A stretch of DNA of 64,000 nt from Streptomyces sp. CB00316 (GCF_001905595.1 NZ_LIXI01000008.1:124001-188000); one strand, 5' to 3'; positions 26,392 to 35,373 are shown, counted from the first letter of the stretch. Notes: generated from the sequence alone by a model not told the origin. Program-made: numbers and translations.

Positions 26392-28143
26392 GGGCGTCCG
26401 GTACACCCCTCCCCCGCGTCCCGTGGGCAGCGGGACCCGCCATTCCAGTACGGTGCCGCCTCGCGGGGCCGGGCCCCGCCCGACGGACAGGGTGCCGCCC
26501 AGCCGCTCGGCCCGTTCGGTCAGGTTCCCCAGGCCGCTGCCGCGCGCACCCTCCGGGAGTCCGGTGCCGTCGTCGGTCGCGGTCACCGTCAGCACACCGT
26601 CCCCGGCGGCGACGGACACCTCCGCCCCCTTCGCCCCCGCGTGCCGGGCGATGTTGCTGAGGGCCTCCACGATCACCGCGATCACCTGGTCCGCCGTGTC
26701 CTGGGGCACGTCCGTATCGATCAGGCCCTCCATCCGCAGAGCGGGAGCGAAACCGAGTGTGGGTGCGGCGGTGTCCACCGCCTGGACGACCCGGGTCCTG
26801 AGCTTGGGGGCGTCCCCGGTCGGCCCGTGCTCGCGTAGCCCGAAGATGGTGGACCGGATGATCTTGATGGTGGTGTCGAGGTCGTCGATCGCACGGCCGA
26901 GCCGCTCGGCCGCTCCCGCGTGCTCGACGAAGGGGCGGGCGCTCTGCAGGGTCATCCCGGTGGCGAACAGCCGCTGGATCGCGAGGTCGTGCAGATCCCG
27001 GGCGATCCGGTCACGGTCCTCCAGGAGGCTCACCTGCTCGGCGGCGCGGCGGCGCTCGGCCAGTTCGAGCGCCAGCGCGGCCTGCCCCGCGAAGCCCGGC
27101 AGCGAGGCGATCTCCGGGCCGGCGAACGGCGGGCCGCCCCGGAGCCGGGCGAGGATCAGCACCCCGCTCAGTTTCTCCTTGGTCCCCACGACGACAGCCA
27201 CCGCGGGACCGAATCCCTCCCAGCACGACGGCCGTACGGTGATCCGGGGGTCGCTCCGCACATCGGGAACGGTGATGAGCGCGTCGGCGGCGAGCGTGGC
27301 CCCGGCGAGGGTGCCACGGGTGGTCGGCAGCACCAGGCCGCGGTGGGCCCCGGCCCTCTCCCCGTGGGCGAGCGAACCGCTCAGTTCGCCGTCCGCCTCC
27401 ACGAGGTGGAAGACGCCCAGGTCGGCACCGGCGATGTCCACGGCCCGGGCCAGCATTCCCTCCAGGACCTCCGGCTCCGCCGAGCCGGAGAGCAGCGCGC
27501 TGGTGAAGTCGGAGCCCGCGGCGAGCCACCGCTCCCGCAGCCGCCCCTCCTCGTAGAGGCGGGCGTTCTCGATGGCGATGCCCGCCGCGACCGCCAGGGT
27601 GGAGACGACGGCCTCGTCCTCCGCGTCGAAGTCGGCTCCGCCGCGCTTCTCGGTGAGATAGAGGTTGCCGAACACCTCCTCGCGGACCCTGATGGGCACG
27701 CCGAGGAACGAGTGCATCGGCGGATGGTGGGGCGGGAAGCCGTACGAGGTCGGGTGGGCCGCGAGCTCGGCCGGCCGCAGGGGCTCCGGGTGCCGGATCA
27801 GCTCGCCGAGGAGGCCGTGGCCGGAGGGGAGGCCTCCGATCTGTTCCCGTACCTCGTCCCTGATGCCGATGGGGAGGAACTCGGCGAGCTTCTGGTCGTC
27901 GCCGATCACACCCAGCGCCCCGTACTCGGCGTCGACCAGCACGACCGCCGCCTCGATGATCCCCCGGAGCACCTGGGGCAGAGCGAGCTCCCGGCCCACG
28001 GGCATGACGGCCTCCGGCAGGCCGTGGAGCCGGTCGCGGGTTCCCCGGGCCTCGTCGATACGGCCCTGGAGCTCATCGAGCACCTCGTCGAATCTCAGGC
28101 GCGGGAGCCTGGCCCGTTGGGTCTCGCGGCCATCCCCGCCCAT
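26386..28143 (-). CDS. Double-GAF sensor histidine kinase (OsdK/DosS-like)
   Basis: A protein of about 585 residues. GAF-A (about residues 45-200) contains GFPPHHPPMHSFLGVPIRV; in mycobacterial DosS the haem ligand histidine sits in the matching HHPPM segment, so a haem is plausible. GAF-B spans about 215-370. A HisKA_3 domain with phospho-acceptor His385 (IARDLHDLAIQRL) follows, then an HATPase with ATDDGTGLPEGARGSGLGNLTERA. There are no membrane helices. ATG at 28143 is fixed by GGAGGT upstream; the longer open frame is not coding. It probably senses oxygen, NO or redox state and phosphorylates the convergent response regulator. Confidence 0.92.
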   Translation of the reverse strand: MGGDGRETQRARLPRLRFDEVLDELQGRIDEARGTRDRLHGLPEAVMPVGRELALPQVLRGIIEAAVVLVDAEYGALGVIGDDQKLAEFLPIGIRDEVREQIGGLPSGHGLLGELIRHPEPLRPAELAAHPTSYGFPPHHPPMHSFLGVPIRVREEVFGNLYLTEKRGGADFDAEDEAVVSTLAVAAGIAIENARLYEEGRLRERWLAAGSDFTSALLSGSAEPEVLEGMLARAVDIAGADLGVFHLVEADGELSGSLAHGERAGAHRGLVLPTTRGTLAGATLAADALITVPDVRSDPRITVRPSCWEGFGPAVAVVVGTKEKLSGVLILARLRGGPPFAGPEIASLPGFAGQAALALELAERRRAAEQVSLLEDRDRIARDLHDLAIQRLFATGMTLQSARPFVEHAGAAERLGRAIDDLDTTIKIIRSTIFGLREHGPTGDAPKLRTRVVQAVDTAAPTLGFAPALRMEGLIDTDVPQDTADQVIAVIVEALSNIARHAGAKGAEVSVAAGDGVLTVTATDDGTGLPEGARGSGLGNLTERAERLGGTLSVGRGPAPRGGTVLEWRVPLPTGRGGGVYRTPG

Positions 28144-28286
28144 GGATACCTCCGACGGCGTCGAGGTAGCGGACTGCTCACGTCCGCGTCCTCCCAACGT
28201 AGCCGCCGCACCGCGCCGCCTCATGTCGAGCCGCGCGTGCTGGTCGTGATCGTCCTGCTCGTCGTGATCGGGAGAGGCGGAAAGGG

Positions 28287-28300
28287 GCCCCGTTCGGACC
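28287..28300. promoter_or_regulatory. OsdR/DosR-like palindrome, copy 2 (imperfect)
   Basis: GCCCCGTTCGGACC, a partial copy of the island element, ten bases before a perfect copy in the divergent kinase/nitroreductase promoter region. Confidence 0.4.
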
Positions 28301-28307
28301 GTGGGCA

Positions 28308-28321
28308 GGGCCGTTCGGCCC
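28308..28321. promoter_or_regulatory. OsdR/DosR-like palindrome, copy 3 (perfect)
   Basis: GGGCCG-TT-CGGCCC, perfect 6-base arms. It lies 61 bases before the nitroreductase start and about 165 bases before the kinase start, between divergent genes. Confidence 0.55.
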
Positions 28322-28381
28322 CTGCTGCGCCGGGCGTGCCCGGCGGGAAGCTGGAGCCGAGGGAGCACCGGAGAGGAAGCC

Positions 28382-29371
28382 ATGCCCACCACCGACCATC
28401 TCGTCGAGACCGTGACCTCGCTGGTCGAGGACGCCGTCACCGCACCGTCCATGCACAACGCCCAGCCCTGGAGGTTCGTCCATCGCGCGGGCACCCGGGT
28501 CCTCGCCCTGTACGGAGACCCGTCGCGCTCGCTGCCGGCCGGTGACCCGGACGGGCGTGGGCTGCACCTGGGATGCGGGGCCGCACTGTTCAATCTGCGG
28601 GTGTCCGCCGCCCATCAGGGGTGGGACGCCGCCGCCGAACTGCTTCCCGACCCCCGCGATCCCTGGCACCTGGCCGATGTCGTGCTCCAGGAGCCCGACC
28701 CGGCGGAACCGGGACCGGCGGACCTGTACCCCGCCGTACGGCAGCGGCACACCAGCCGTTTCCCCTTCTCCGACGAGCGGATCCCGGGGGAGATACTCGA
28801 CGGGGTCCGCGGTGCCGCCCTCCTGGAGGGGTGCCGGCTGATCGTGCCGGGGTCCTGGCACTCGGACGCCGTCCTGGACCTGGTGCGCGACGCCGCTCTC
28901 TTCGAGTCGGCCGACGCCGCGCTGCGCGAGGAGATCGCCTCCTGGACCCATACTGGCAAGACCGGGGAGGGGCCCGCCACCGAGGGCATACCGTCGTACG
29001 CCCTCGGCCCCCGGCAGTACGGGGTGAGCGCCCCCGCCCGGGACTTCGACGCACCGCGCGACCTGCCCGGCCGGGCCGTCGCCGCCTTCGAGGCGCAGCC
29101 GCAGATCGCGCTTCTGGGCACGATGGACGACACCCCGGCCGACTGGCTGCGGGCGGGGCAGGCCATGGAGCGGGTACTCCTGCAGGCCACCCTCGACGGG
29201 CTGTCGACCTCGCTGATGTCGCAGCCCCTCGAATGGCCCGAGCTCCGCGCGCTGACCCGCGAGCCCGGCTCGCTGACCGGCTTCGTCCACATGGTGTTCC
29301 GGTTCGGCTACGGCCCGCGGGGAGTGGCCACGCCGCGACGGCCGGTCGGTGAGGTCCTGAGCGTGGAGTGA
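28382..29371 (+). CDS. Acg-like nitroreductase family protein
   Basis: A 329-residue protein with APSMHNAQPWRFV near the N-terminus and GRGLHLGCGAALFNLRVSA, both typical of the Acg (Rv2032) subgroup of flavin nitroreductases. The C-terminal VLLQATLDGLSTSLMSQPLEWPELR closes the FMN fold. In mycobacteria Acg is DosR-induced and may sequester FMN rather than reduce substrates. ATG at 28382 is chosen because GGAGAGGAAG lies just before it; the frame continues 80 bases upstream without a start of quality. It shares its promoter region with the histidine kinase. Confidence 0.87.
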   Translation: MPTTDHLVETVTSLVEDAVTAPSMHNAQPWRFVHRAGTRVLALYGDPSRSLPAGDPDGRGLHLGCGAALFNLRVSAAHQGWDAAAELLPDPRDPWHLADVVLQEPDPAEPGPADLYPAVRQRHTSRFPFSDERIPGEILDGVRGAALLEGCRLIVPGSWHSDAVLDLVRDAALFESADAALREEIASWTHTGKTGEGPATEGIPSYALGPRQYGVSAPARDFDAPRDLPGRAVAAFEAQPQIALLGTMDDTPADWLRAGQAMERVLLQATLDGLSTSLMSQPLEWPELRALTREPGSLTGFVHMVFRFGYGPRGVATPRRPVGEVLSVE

Positions 29372-29381
29372 GAGGGCGCGT

Positions 29382-29431
29382 GGCGCACCGGTGTGGGGCC
29401 TCTCCGCGGAGAGGCCCCACACCGGTGCGCC
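29382..29431. terminator. Bidirectional terminator, 25-bp perfect inverted repeat
   Basis: A 50-base perfect palindrome with no spacer (arms 29382-29406 and 29407-29431), lying between the convergent nitroreductase and universal stress genes. Confidence 0.9.
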
Positions 29432-29444
29432 GCTTCGTTGCCGT

Positions 29445-30353
29445 TCAGCCGCTGTCGTCGTCCGTGGTCGCATAACCGGGCGGAACGATCTGGACAGGGC
29501 AGTGGCCGTGGTGCAGCAGCGCGTGGGCCACTCGGCCCAGCGCGGAACCGCCCCCGATCACCCGGTGCCTGGCGCCCATGACCAGCAGGTCGGTGATGGC
29601 CGTGGCCTCGACGAGAATGCCGGGAACACTGGTCCCGGTCTCGACGTCGTGGGTGACGGTCAGGCCGGGATAGCTCTTGCGTATCCGGTCGGCCACGGCG
29701 GCCGTCTCGTGCACCTTCTCCTCGGTGACCTCCCCGATGCTGTCGAGCATGGTGGTGAACCGGCCGACGTAGGCCAGCGCATTGCTGACGCTCAGCAGCC
29801 GCAGCGAGGCGTTGCGGACGTGCGCCTCGGCCGCGGCGATCAGAAGCCAGTCGAGGTCGGACGTGCCGTGCACGGCCGCCGTGACCACCCCGGTCGCCGC
29901 CCGGTCGGGCTCGCCCCGTACGACGATCACCGGCACCTCGGTGCGCGCTGCCACGCCCAGTCCGACGGAGCCGAGCGTCAGTGAGGCGAACCCGCCGAGC
30001 CCCCTGCTGCCCACCACGATCGTGCCCCGGTCGCCGGCCGCCGCGTGCAGTGCGGCCACAGCGTCGCCGCGGCTGAGCTCCTTCGTCACGATCAGGTCCG
30101 GGTACTTCTCCTGTACGGCGTCGGCGGTCTCGGCCGGCACGTCGCTCGCCGCGTCCCACAGGGCCTGGAGGGTCTCGGCCGAGGTGAGGACGGAACGCCC
30201 GTCGATGTCGGCGGCGTGGACGATGGTGAGCGGCTGCCCTCGGAGATCCGCCTCAGCGGCGGCCCAGAGGGCGGCGGCCCGTGCCAACGGAGACGCGTCG
30301 ACTCCGACGACAACGGCGCCGAGTTCCGCGGGGTCGGGAAGGTCGCTGGTCAT
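29445..30353 (-). CDS. Universal stress protein, tandem USP domains
   Basis: A 302-residue protein with two USP domains (about 10-145 and 155-295). Each has the opening strand (AVVVGVDASPLARAAALWAA) and ATP-loop residues: GSRGLGGFASLTLGSVGLGVA in the first and MGARHRVIGGGSALGRVAHAL in the second, close to the G-2x-G-9x-G(S/T) pattern. Such proteins accompany hypoxia/dormancy regulons. It is divergent from the second USP gene, and the shared region carries the island palindrome. Confidence 0.93.
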   Translation of the reverse strand: MTSDLPDPAELGAVVVGVDASPLARAAALWAAAEADLRGQPLTIVHAADIDGRSVLTSAETLQALWDAASDVPAETADAVQEKYPDLIVTKELSRGDAVAALHAAAGDRGTIVVGSRGLGGFASLTLGSVGLGVAARTEVPVIVVRGEPDRAATGVVTAAVHGTSDLDWLLIAAAEAHVRNASLRLLSVSNALAYVGRFTTMLDSIGEVTEEKVHETAAVADRIRKSYPGLTVTHDVETGTSVPGILVEATAITDLLVMGARHRVIGGGSALGRVAHALLHHGHCPVQIVPPGYATTDDDSG

Positions 30354-30472
30354 GGCTCCTCCTCGGAGGTGGCCCGGGGCTCGGGGTGGCCGGTGGGCTC
30401 AGGGGGCCTGAGGGCTCGGGGTGGCCCGGGGCCACCCCTCCACGGTCGCACCGGAGCGCCGCCGCCGCGCAT

Positions 30473-30486
30473 GGGCCCTTCGGCCC
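30473..30486. promoter_or_regulatory. OsdR/DosR-like palindrome, copy 4
   Basis: GGGCCCTTCGGCCC, differing at one position from the perfect palindrome upstream of the nitroreductase gene. It lies 115 bases before one USP gene and 120 bases before the other, in their shared divergent region. Confidence 0.5.
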
Positions 30487-30587
30487 CGATCCGGCCCTCT
30501 CGGCCCCTCGCCCGGCGGGTGCCGCCGCGAGGAGGCTGGACGCAGGGTTCCGCACCCGGAGCCCCGCGTACCGAGGAGGCCCTGGCC

Positions 30588-31460
30588 ATGACCCCTCATG
30601 TCACCGTCGGAATGGACGAGTCCCCCGAGAGCCTGGCGGCCGCGCTGTGGGCCGCGGAGGAGGCCTCCCTGCTCGACGTCCCGCTGCACCTCATGCACGT
30701 GGAGGAGTGGCCGGTCACCGCGGAGGTGCCGGTGCTCTCCGCCGAATCACTGGTCGAGCGGTACGAGACTTTGCTGCGCGCCACCGCCGAACGGGTCAGG
30801 AGCGAGCGGCCCGGCCTCGATGTGACCACCCAGATGGCCCGCGGCCGTGCTCCCGCCGAGCTGACCGCCGCCGCGAACGAGGCCGAGGTGACCGTGCTGG
30901 GGTCGCGCGGGCTCGGCGGTGTAGTCGGCTTCCTGATCGGCTCGGTGTCGCTCGCCGTCGTCGGCCGGGCGCGACGGCCGGTGGTGCTCGTACGGTCGGG
31001 TTCGCCCTCGTCGGGCACGGGCTCCGGAGACACCGGCTCAGGCATCGTCCTGGGCGTCGACATCGAACAACCGTGCGACCCACTGCTCGCCTTCGCCTTC
31101 GGTGAGGCCGCGCGCAGGGACGAGGAGCTGCGGATCGTCCACAGCTGGTCCCCGTCCCCGGCGTACGGGTACACGGCCATCCTGGACCCGGGTGTCGGCA
31201 GCGGTCTCGGCCGGAAGGCCGCCGAGGGGCTGGCCGGGATGGTGCGGCCCTGGCGGTCCAAGTTCCCGGCCGTCCGGGTGACGGAGCAGGCGGTGGTCGG
31301 GCCCGCGGCGGCCGCGCTCGTGGAGGCGTCCCGGAGCGCCGGTCTGCTGGTGGTGGGGCGGCGCAGCCGTCGCTCCCCGGTGGGCCCGCACCTCGGCCAT
31401 GTCGCGCACGCCGCGATCCACCACAGCCCGGCCCCGGTCGCCGTCGTCCCCTTCGAGTGA
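30588..31460 (+). CDS. Universal stress protein, tandem USP domains
   Basis: A 290-residue protein with two USP domains. The first (HVTVGMDESPESLAAALWAAEEA to about 140) keeps the loop GSRGLGGVVGFLIGSVSLAVV. The second begins GIVLGVDIEQPCDPLLAFAF and its loop is GRRSRRSPVGPHLGHVAHAAI. The ATG at 30588 has GAGGAGG upstream; the long open frame before it is antisense noise. It is a paralogue of the divergent USP gene and probably coregulated with it. Confidence 0.93.
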   Translation: MTPHVTVGMDESPESLAAALWAAEEASLLDVPLHLMHVEEWPVTAEVPVLSAESLVERYETLLRATAERVRSERPGLDVTTQMARGRAPAELTAAANEAEVTVLGSRGLGGVVGFLIGSVSLAVVGRARRPVVLVRSGSPSSGTGSGDTGSGIVLGVDIEQPCDPLLAFAFGEAARRDEELRIVHSWSPSPAYGYTAILDPGVGSGLGRKAAEGLAGMVRPWRSKFPAVRVTEQAVVGPAAAALVEASRSAGLLVVGRRSRRSPVGPHLGHVAHAAIHHSPAPVAVVPFE

Positions 31461-31534
31461 CCCGCAGCAGGCGCCCGTCAGGCCTCCCGCCCCCGCAGTT
31501 CCCCCCTCGCCGTTCTGCCTGGGTGTCACCGGGT

Positions 31535-32212
31535 TCAGCCGGCGTCCCCCGGGGCGTCGTCCACGACGATCCTGCGCCCGGTGATCCGGCGGGGCACGAG
31601 GACCATGACGTGCTCACGCCCCTCTCCCGCCCAGGGGGTCGAGTACGCCGTCTCCCTGAGCCGGCGCGCCTCGTCCTCGTCCTCCACGACGCGGACGGTG
31701 CCCACGAGCAGCACGCTCCAGCCCTTGCTGAAGGCGTCGTCGATGTGGTCGGCCTCGAACGCGATCTCCGTCCCGGCCGCTCCGGCGAGCGGAGAACTGT
31801 CCCCCGTGCTGAACATGACCTCGCCGTCGAGCACCTGGTAGTTCACCGGCAGGACGACCGGCCCGTCGCCGTCGTTCAGCGCCACCCGCCCCACACCGTG
31901 GTCGCCGAGCAGGGCCCGGCATTCGGTCTCGTCGAGTTCGGCCATCCGGGCCCCCCGGGCCCCCCGGCCGAGCCCGCCCGGCAGGTCCACGGTCCCGCCG
32001 GTCAGCTCCTGGACCGTCGTCTCCAGGGCGTCGGCGAGCCGGAGCAGGAAGCCGATGCCGGGGGTCGCGGACTGCTCCTCCACGTACTGGATGTAGCCGG
32101 GTGCGGCACCCGCCCTCAGGGCCACGTCCTGCCGGGACAGATCGAGCTGGAGGCGACGGGCCGCGACGCGCCGGCCGATGTCACCTCTCGCCGTATGCGG
32201 TGGTCGGTCCAT
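31535..32212 (-). CDS. XRE-type HTH fused to a pyridoxamine-phosphate-oxidase-like domain
   Basis: A 225-residue fusion. Residues about 8-72 form an XRE helix-turn-helix (IGRRVAARRLQLDLSRQDVALRAG, then FLLRLADALETTVQEL). Residues about 90-215 form a split-barrel flavin-binding domain: LGDHGVGRVALNDGDGPVVLPVNY and a strand VLLVGTVRVVEDEDE. Such fusions are common in actinomycete stress islands; the barrel may bind FMN or F420 and tune DNA binding. This is inferred from architecture. Confidence 0.88.
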   Translation of the reverse strand: MDRPPHTARGDIGRRVAARRLQLDLSRQDVALRAGAAPGYIQYVEEQSATPGIGFLLRLADALETTVQELTGGTVDLPGGLGRGARGARMAELDETECRALLGDHGVGRVALNDGDGPVVLPVNYQVLDGEVMFSTGDSSPLAGAAGTEIAFEADHIDDAFSKGWSVLLVGTVRVVEDEDEARRLRETAYSTPWAGEGREHVMVLVPRRITGRRIVVDDAPGDAG

Positions 32213-32460
32213 CGTGAGGCCCTTCTACTCGTCGGGGCGGGGCTCCGCACGCCCACGCTAGCGAGAGCCCGTGCGGCTCGCAGCGCGGAGCCGGGGCGTA
32301 CGCCTCCTCGGGTCGGCGGGAGTTCGCGGTGCGGAGCATCGCCGGAGTGGCGCATCTGTGGAGGGGAGCGCCCCTGGACGGGGGCACCTCTGGAGCGGAG
32401 AGGATCTCCGGGTTAGGCTCGCCCAGAGCGAACCCCCTCCCTTCTCCCCAGGAGACGTTC
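32213..32460. other. Intergenic region with iron box and leader of cchJ
   Basis: No gene is seen. It holds the divergent promoter between the XRE-PPOX gene and the siderophore esterase. A partial iron box and a strong ribosome site for a 16-codon upstream reading frame lie at its right end. Confidence 0.5.
32408..32426. promoter_or_regulatory. Putative iron box (DmdR1/IdeR type), partial
   Basis: A 19-base window centred on TTAGGCT matches the consensus TTAGGTTAGGCTAACCTAA at about 12 positions. It is the weakest of the set, placed about 35 bases before the leader ORF of the esterase gene. Confidence 0.4.
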
Positions 32461-32511
32461 ATGCGCCCGCTCATCCGGCTCCCGGCCCACGGTCTCCCCG
32501 GTCGGCCATGA
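32461..32511 (+). CDS. 16-codon upstream ORF (leader) coupled to cchJ
   Basis: It encodes MRPLIRLPAHGLPGRP. It has an excellent ribosome site (AGGAGAC) nine bases before its ATG, while the downstream esterase ATG has none. Its stop overlaps the esterase start as ATGA, a classic translational-coupling arrangement. It may act only to deliver ribosomes. Confidence 0.55.
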   Translation: MRPLIRLPAHGLPGRP

Positions 32512-33635
32512 CCGCCCCCGGACCCGGCCCCGCGGCCGAAGCAGCTGAGGCGGCCGACGCGGAGAGCCCCTTCGCGGCGTTCGGGCTTCCCGGCAAGCCC
32601 GGCACCGACACGTTCTGGGCCGCGGCGCGGACGCCCCGGTCGGTCCCCGCCGACGACGGCTGGCTGACGCTGTTCCTGTGGCGGGGGTCTCCCGCCGACC
32701 TCGACTTCGAGAGCTGGTCGGGGCCCCTCCCCCTGCGGCGGTGGGCCGCCACGGACTGCTGGTACGCCGAGGTCCCCATGCCCGCGCGGCTGCGGGTGAC
32801 CTACCGGTTCCTCGTGGACGGCGAGGCCCGCGCCGACCACCTCAACCCGGCCCGGGCGGGCGGTGACCGCTCCATAGCCGCGACCCCGGACGCCCCGCCC
32901 CAGCCGCACTGGCCCGCCCTCGGCCCCGACGACATCCTGCCCCTCCCCGACACCCGGCTGCGCTGGAGCAGCGCGCGGCTCGGCGGGCGGCGGACGGTAC
33001 GCGTCCACCCGGTCGCGGGCGGCGGGCCGGTGGTGCTGCTGCTCGACGGGGACGACTGGCTGCACCTCCACCCGGCGATGACCGCGTTCGCCTCTGCCGT
33101 GGCCGCCGGTGAGCTGGAACCCGTCACGCTGGTCTTCCTTCCGGCCAAGGACCGGGAGGCCGAGTTCGCCTGCCGCCCCGAGCTGTGGGAGGCGGTCCGG
33201 GACGAGCTGCTGCCCTTGGTGGCCGGATCCGGTGTACGGGGCGACCTGGAACGGCTGGTGGTCGCCGGGCAGAGCCTGGGCGGGCTGAGCGCGCTGTACG
33301 CGGCGCTGGAGTTCCCGGATCTCGTCTCCCGTATCGCCTGCCAGTCGGGGTCGTTCTGGTGGGCGCCCGGCGCCGAGGGGTCGGCGGACCCGCTGGGAGG
33401 TCCCGTCGGCGGGACCATCGCCGAACGACTGCGCCGGGGGCCCGACCTGTCCTCGCTGCGCTGCGCGTTCGACGTAGGGGAGCACGAGACACGGATGCTG
33501 CCCCACTGCGAGCTGGCCGAGTCGCTCACCGAGCGGGCCGGGGCGACCGTGCGGGTCTCGCGGTCCGCCTCGGACCACGACCGGGCGGGCTGGCGGCAGG
33601 CCCTCCTCCGGGATGTCGCCTGGGCGCTGGGCTGA
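32508..33635 (+). CDS. cchJ: Siderophore esterase (enterochelin-esterase family)
   Basis: A 375-residue alpha/beta hydrolase. An N-terminal beta domain (LTLFLWRGSPADLDFESWSGPL, VTYRFLVDGEARADHLNP) precedes the catalytic domain, with nucleophile Ser256 in AGQSLGG, an Asp in FDVGEHE and catalytic His in SASDHDRAGW. The family hydrolyses ester bonds of ferric siderophores. Coelichelin has no obvious ester backbone, so its exact role in this pathway is unclear. The gene is placed as CchJ by position next to cchI and cchH. Start ATG lacks its own ribosome site and depends on the 16-codon leader. Confidence 0.88.
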   Translation: MTAPGPGPAAEAAEAADAESPFAAFGLPGKPGTDTFWAAARTPRSVPADDGWLTLFLWRGSPADLDFESWSGPLPLRRWAATDCWYAEVPMPARLRVTYRFLVDGEARADHLNPARAGGDRSIAATPDAPPQPHWPALGPDDILPLPDTRLRWSSARLGGRRTVRVHPVAGGGPVVLLLDGDDWLHLHPAMTAFASAVAAGELEPVTLVFLPAKDREAEFACRPELWEAVRDELLPLVAGSGVRGDLERLVVAGQSLGGLSALYAALEFPDLVSRIACQSGSFWWAPGAEGSADPLGGPVGGTIAERLRRGPDLSSLRCAFDVGEHETRMLPHCELAESLTERAGATVRVSRSASDHDRAGWRQALLRDVAWALG

Positions 33636-33675
33636 GCGGCCGGCGGGGGCGACGACCGCCCCCGCCGGCCGCTCA
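33633..33675. terminator. Bidirectional terminator overlapping both stop codons
   Basis: Nineteen-base perfect arms (33633-33651, 33657-33675) around ACGAC. The outer TGA/TCA of the stem are the stop codons of cchJ and of the convergent cchI. Confidence 0.9.
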
Positions 33676-35373
33676 CCGGGCCACGGCCAGGCAGTACTCC
33701 TCGTCGCCCGCGAGCAGGTTGCGGTGGGTGTCCTCGGCGGTGATGACGCCCTCGTCCAGGACGAGCACCCGGTCCGCCGCGTCCAGGAGCGCCGGGCTGC
33801 TGGTGATCACGAGCGTGGTGCGGCCCCGCCGCAGCTTCGCGATGTTGCGGGCGATGAGCTGCTCGGTGACCGCGTCGACGGCGGTCGTCGGGTTGTGCAG
33901 GACCAGTACGTCGCTGTCGGCGGCCAGCGCACGGGCCAGGGAGAGCCGCTGGCGCTGCCCGCCGGAGAGGTTCGCCCCCCGGTCGCGGACCGCGTAGTCG
34001 AGCCCGTCGCGGTGGAGGGCGACGACATCGGTCAGCATGGACGCCTCGACGGCCTCGGGGAGCGTACGGCTGCCTCCGGACGGGTCGATGTTCGTCCGGA
34101 GGGTGCCGCCGAAGATCTCCGCGTCGTACGGGTTGACCAGCATGTGCTCGCGGACGGCCTCGACCGACAGGTCCGCGAGCTCCTGCCCGCCGAGCCGGAC
34201 CACTCCCTCGTACGCGGGTGGCGCGGCGTTCACGGCGAGCACCGCGACGAGGTCGGCCGCCGCCCGCGGCTGGTAGGGGGCGATCGCCACGAACTCCCCT
34301 GCGGCCACGGTGAACTTCAGCCCTCGCAGGGTGCCGTGGCGGACGCCGTCGACCTCCAGGTCACCGCCCGGGGCCGGTCGTTCAGGACCCGGAACCGTCA
34401 CCGGCGGAGCGGAGAGCACCAGCGCCATGCGCTCGGCGGAGGCGCGTGCGATCATCACGTACTTGGGCATCTCCGAGAACATCTTCAGCGGTTCCATGAT
34501 GAACTGCGCGAGGCCCACGGCCATGACCAGTTCACCGATGGAGATCCGACCGCCGAACGCCAGCCAGCCCGCCGTCAACGAGACGGCGGCGGCGAGGACC
34601 GCGTTGAGGGCCAGCGCGGTGCCCGCGTACGCGCCGTTCACCCGGGCGACGGTGATCGCCTGCCGCTTGGCGTCGGTGCTGACGCTGCGGTAGGAGCCGA
34701 ACGCCGCGTGGTTGCCGCCGAAGCCGTGGAGCGGGCGCAGGCCGATGATGAGGTCGGCGACCTTGGCCCCGGCCCGCGCCACCTTGGCCTGCTGCTCCTG
34801 GGTGCTGGAGCCGATCCGCCTGGACATCACCGCGAGGACCGACAGGATGCCGACGGTCCCCACGATCACCAGCAGGCCGAGCCTTAGGTCGGCCAGGCTC
34901 AGCGCGACCGCGGCGACGACCACCGCGACCAGGGAGCTGACCAGCAGCGGCACCACCTCGATGATGTCCGCGGTCTGGTCGGCGTCCTCGGTGGCGATGG
35001 TGAGGATCTCGCCGGACTTCAGGCCGTCCACGTCCCTGGCCACCGGCTGGAGCCCGCAGGCGGCCACCTGGACCCGCCAGCGGTGCGCCTCGGTCGTGTT
35101 GGCCTTCTGGAGCACCCGCATGCCGAACCGCCACGACAGCGAGACCGTCGCGATGATCACGGCGAGCGAGCCGATCGACACCCCGAGCGCGCCGAGGCTG
35201 CGGTCCTGCATCGTGTGTTCCACGATCAGCCCGAGCGCGATGGGGAACGCGGTCTCCGCCGCCTGGTACAGGCCCATGAGGACGGTGCCAGCGATCATGG
35301 CGCCGATGTTCCGGTGCAGAGCGGTCCGCAGAATGGCGGCCCCCGGGCGGGGCCGCTGCGTGTCAGTTCTCAT
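33673..35373 (-). CDS. cchI: ABC half-transporter with degenerate ATPase site
   Basis: A 566-residue exporter-type half-transporter: six-helix transmembrane domain (about residues 15-310) then a nucleotide-binding domain. The NBD is partly dead. Its Walker A position reads VAIAPYQPRAAADL, without GxxGxGKS. Walker B reads VLVLHNPTTAVD, without the Asp-Glu pair. The H-loop histidine is replaced (VITSSPALL). The signature LSGGQRQR and D-loop are intact. It therefore needs CchG as partner for one working ATP site. It starts within the stop of cchH (TGATG) and is translated with the NRPS. It is likely involved in siderophore export. Confidence 0.93.
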   Translation of the reverse strand: MRTDTQRPRPGAAILRTALHRNIGAMIAGTVLMGLYQAAETAFPIALGLIVEHTMQDRSLGALGVSIGSLAVIIATVSLSWRFGMRVLQKANTTEAHRWRVQVAACGLQPVARDVDGLKSGEILTIATEDADQTADIIEVVPLLVSSLVAVVVAAVALSLADLRLGLLVIVGTVGILSVLAVMSRRIGSSTQEQQAKVARAGAKVADLIIGLRPLHGFGGNHAAFGSYRSVSTDAKRQAITVARVNGAYAGTALALNAVLAAAVSLTAGWLAFGGRISIGELVMAVGLAQFIMEPLKMFSEMPKYVMIARASAERMALVLSAPPVTVPGPERPAPGGDLEVDGVRHGTLRGLKFTVAAGEFVAIAPYQPRAAADLVAVLAVNAAPPAYEGVVRLGGQELADLSVEAVREHMLVNPYDAEIFGGTLRTNIDPSGGSRTLPEAVEASMLTDVVALHRDGLDYAVRDRGANLSGGQRQRLSLARALAADSDVLVLHNPTTAVDAVTEQLIARNIAKLRRGRTTLVITSSPALLDAADRVLVLDEGVITAEDTHRNLLAGDEEYCLAVAR

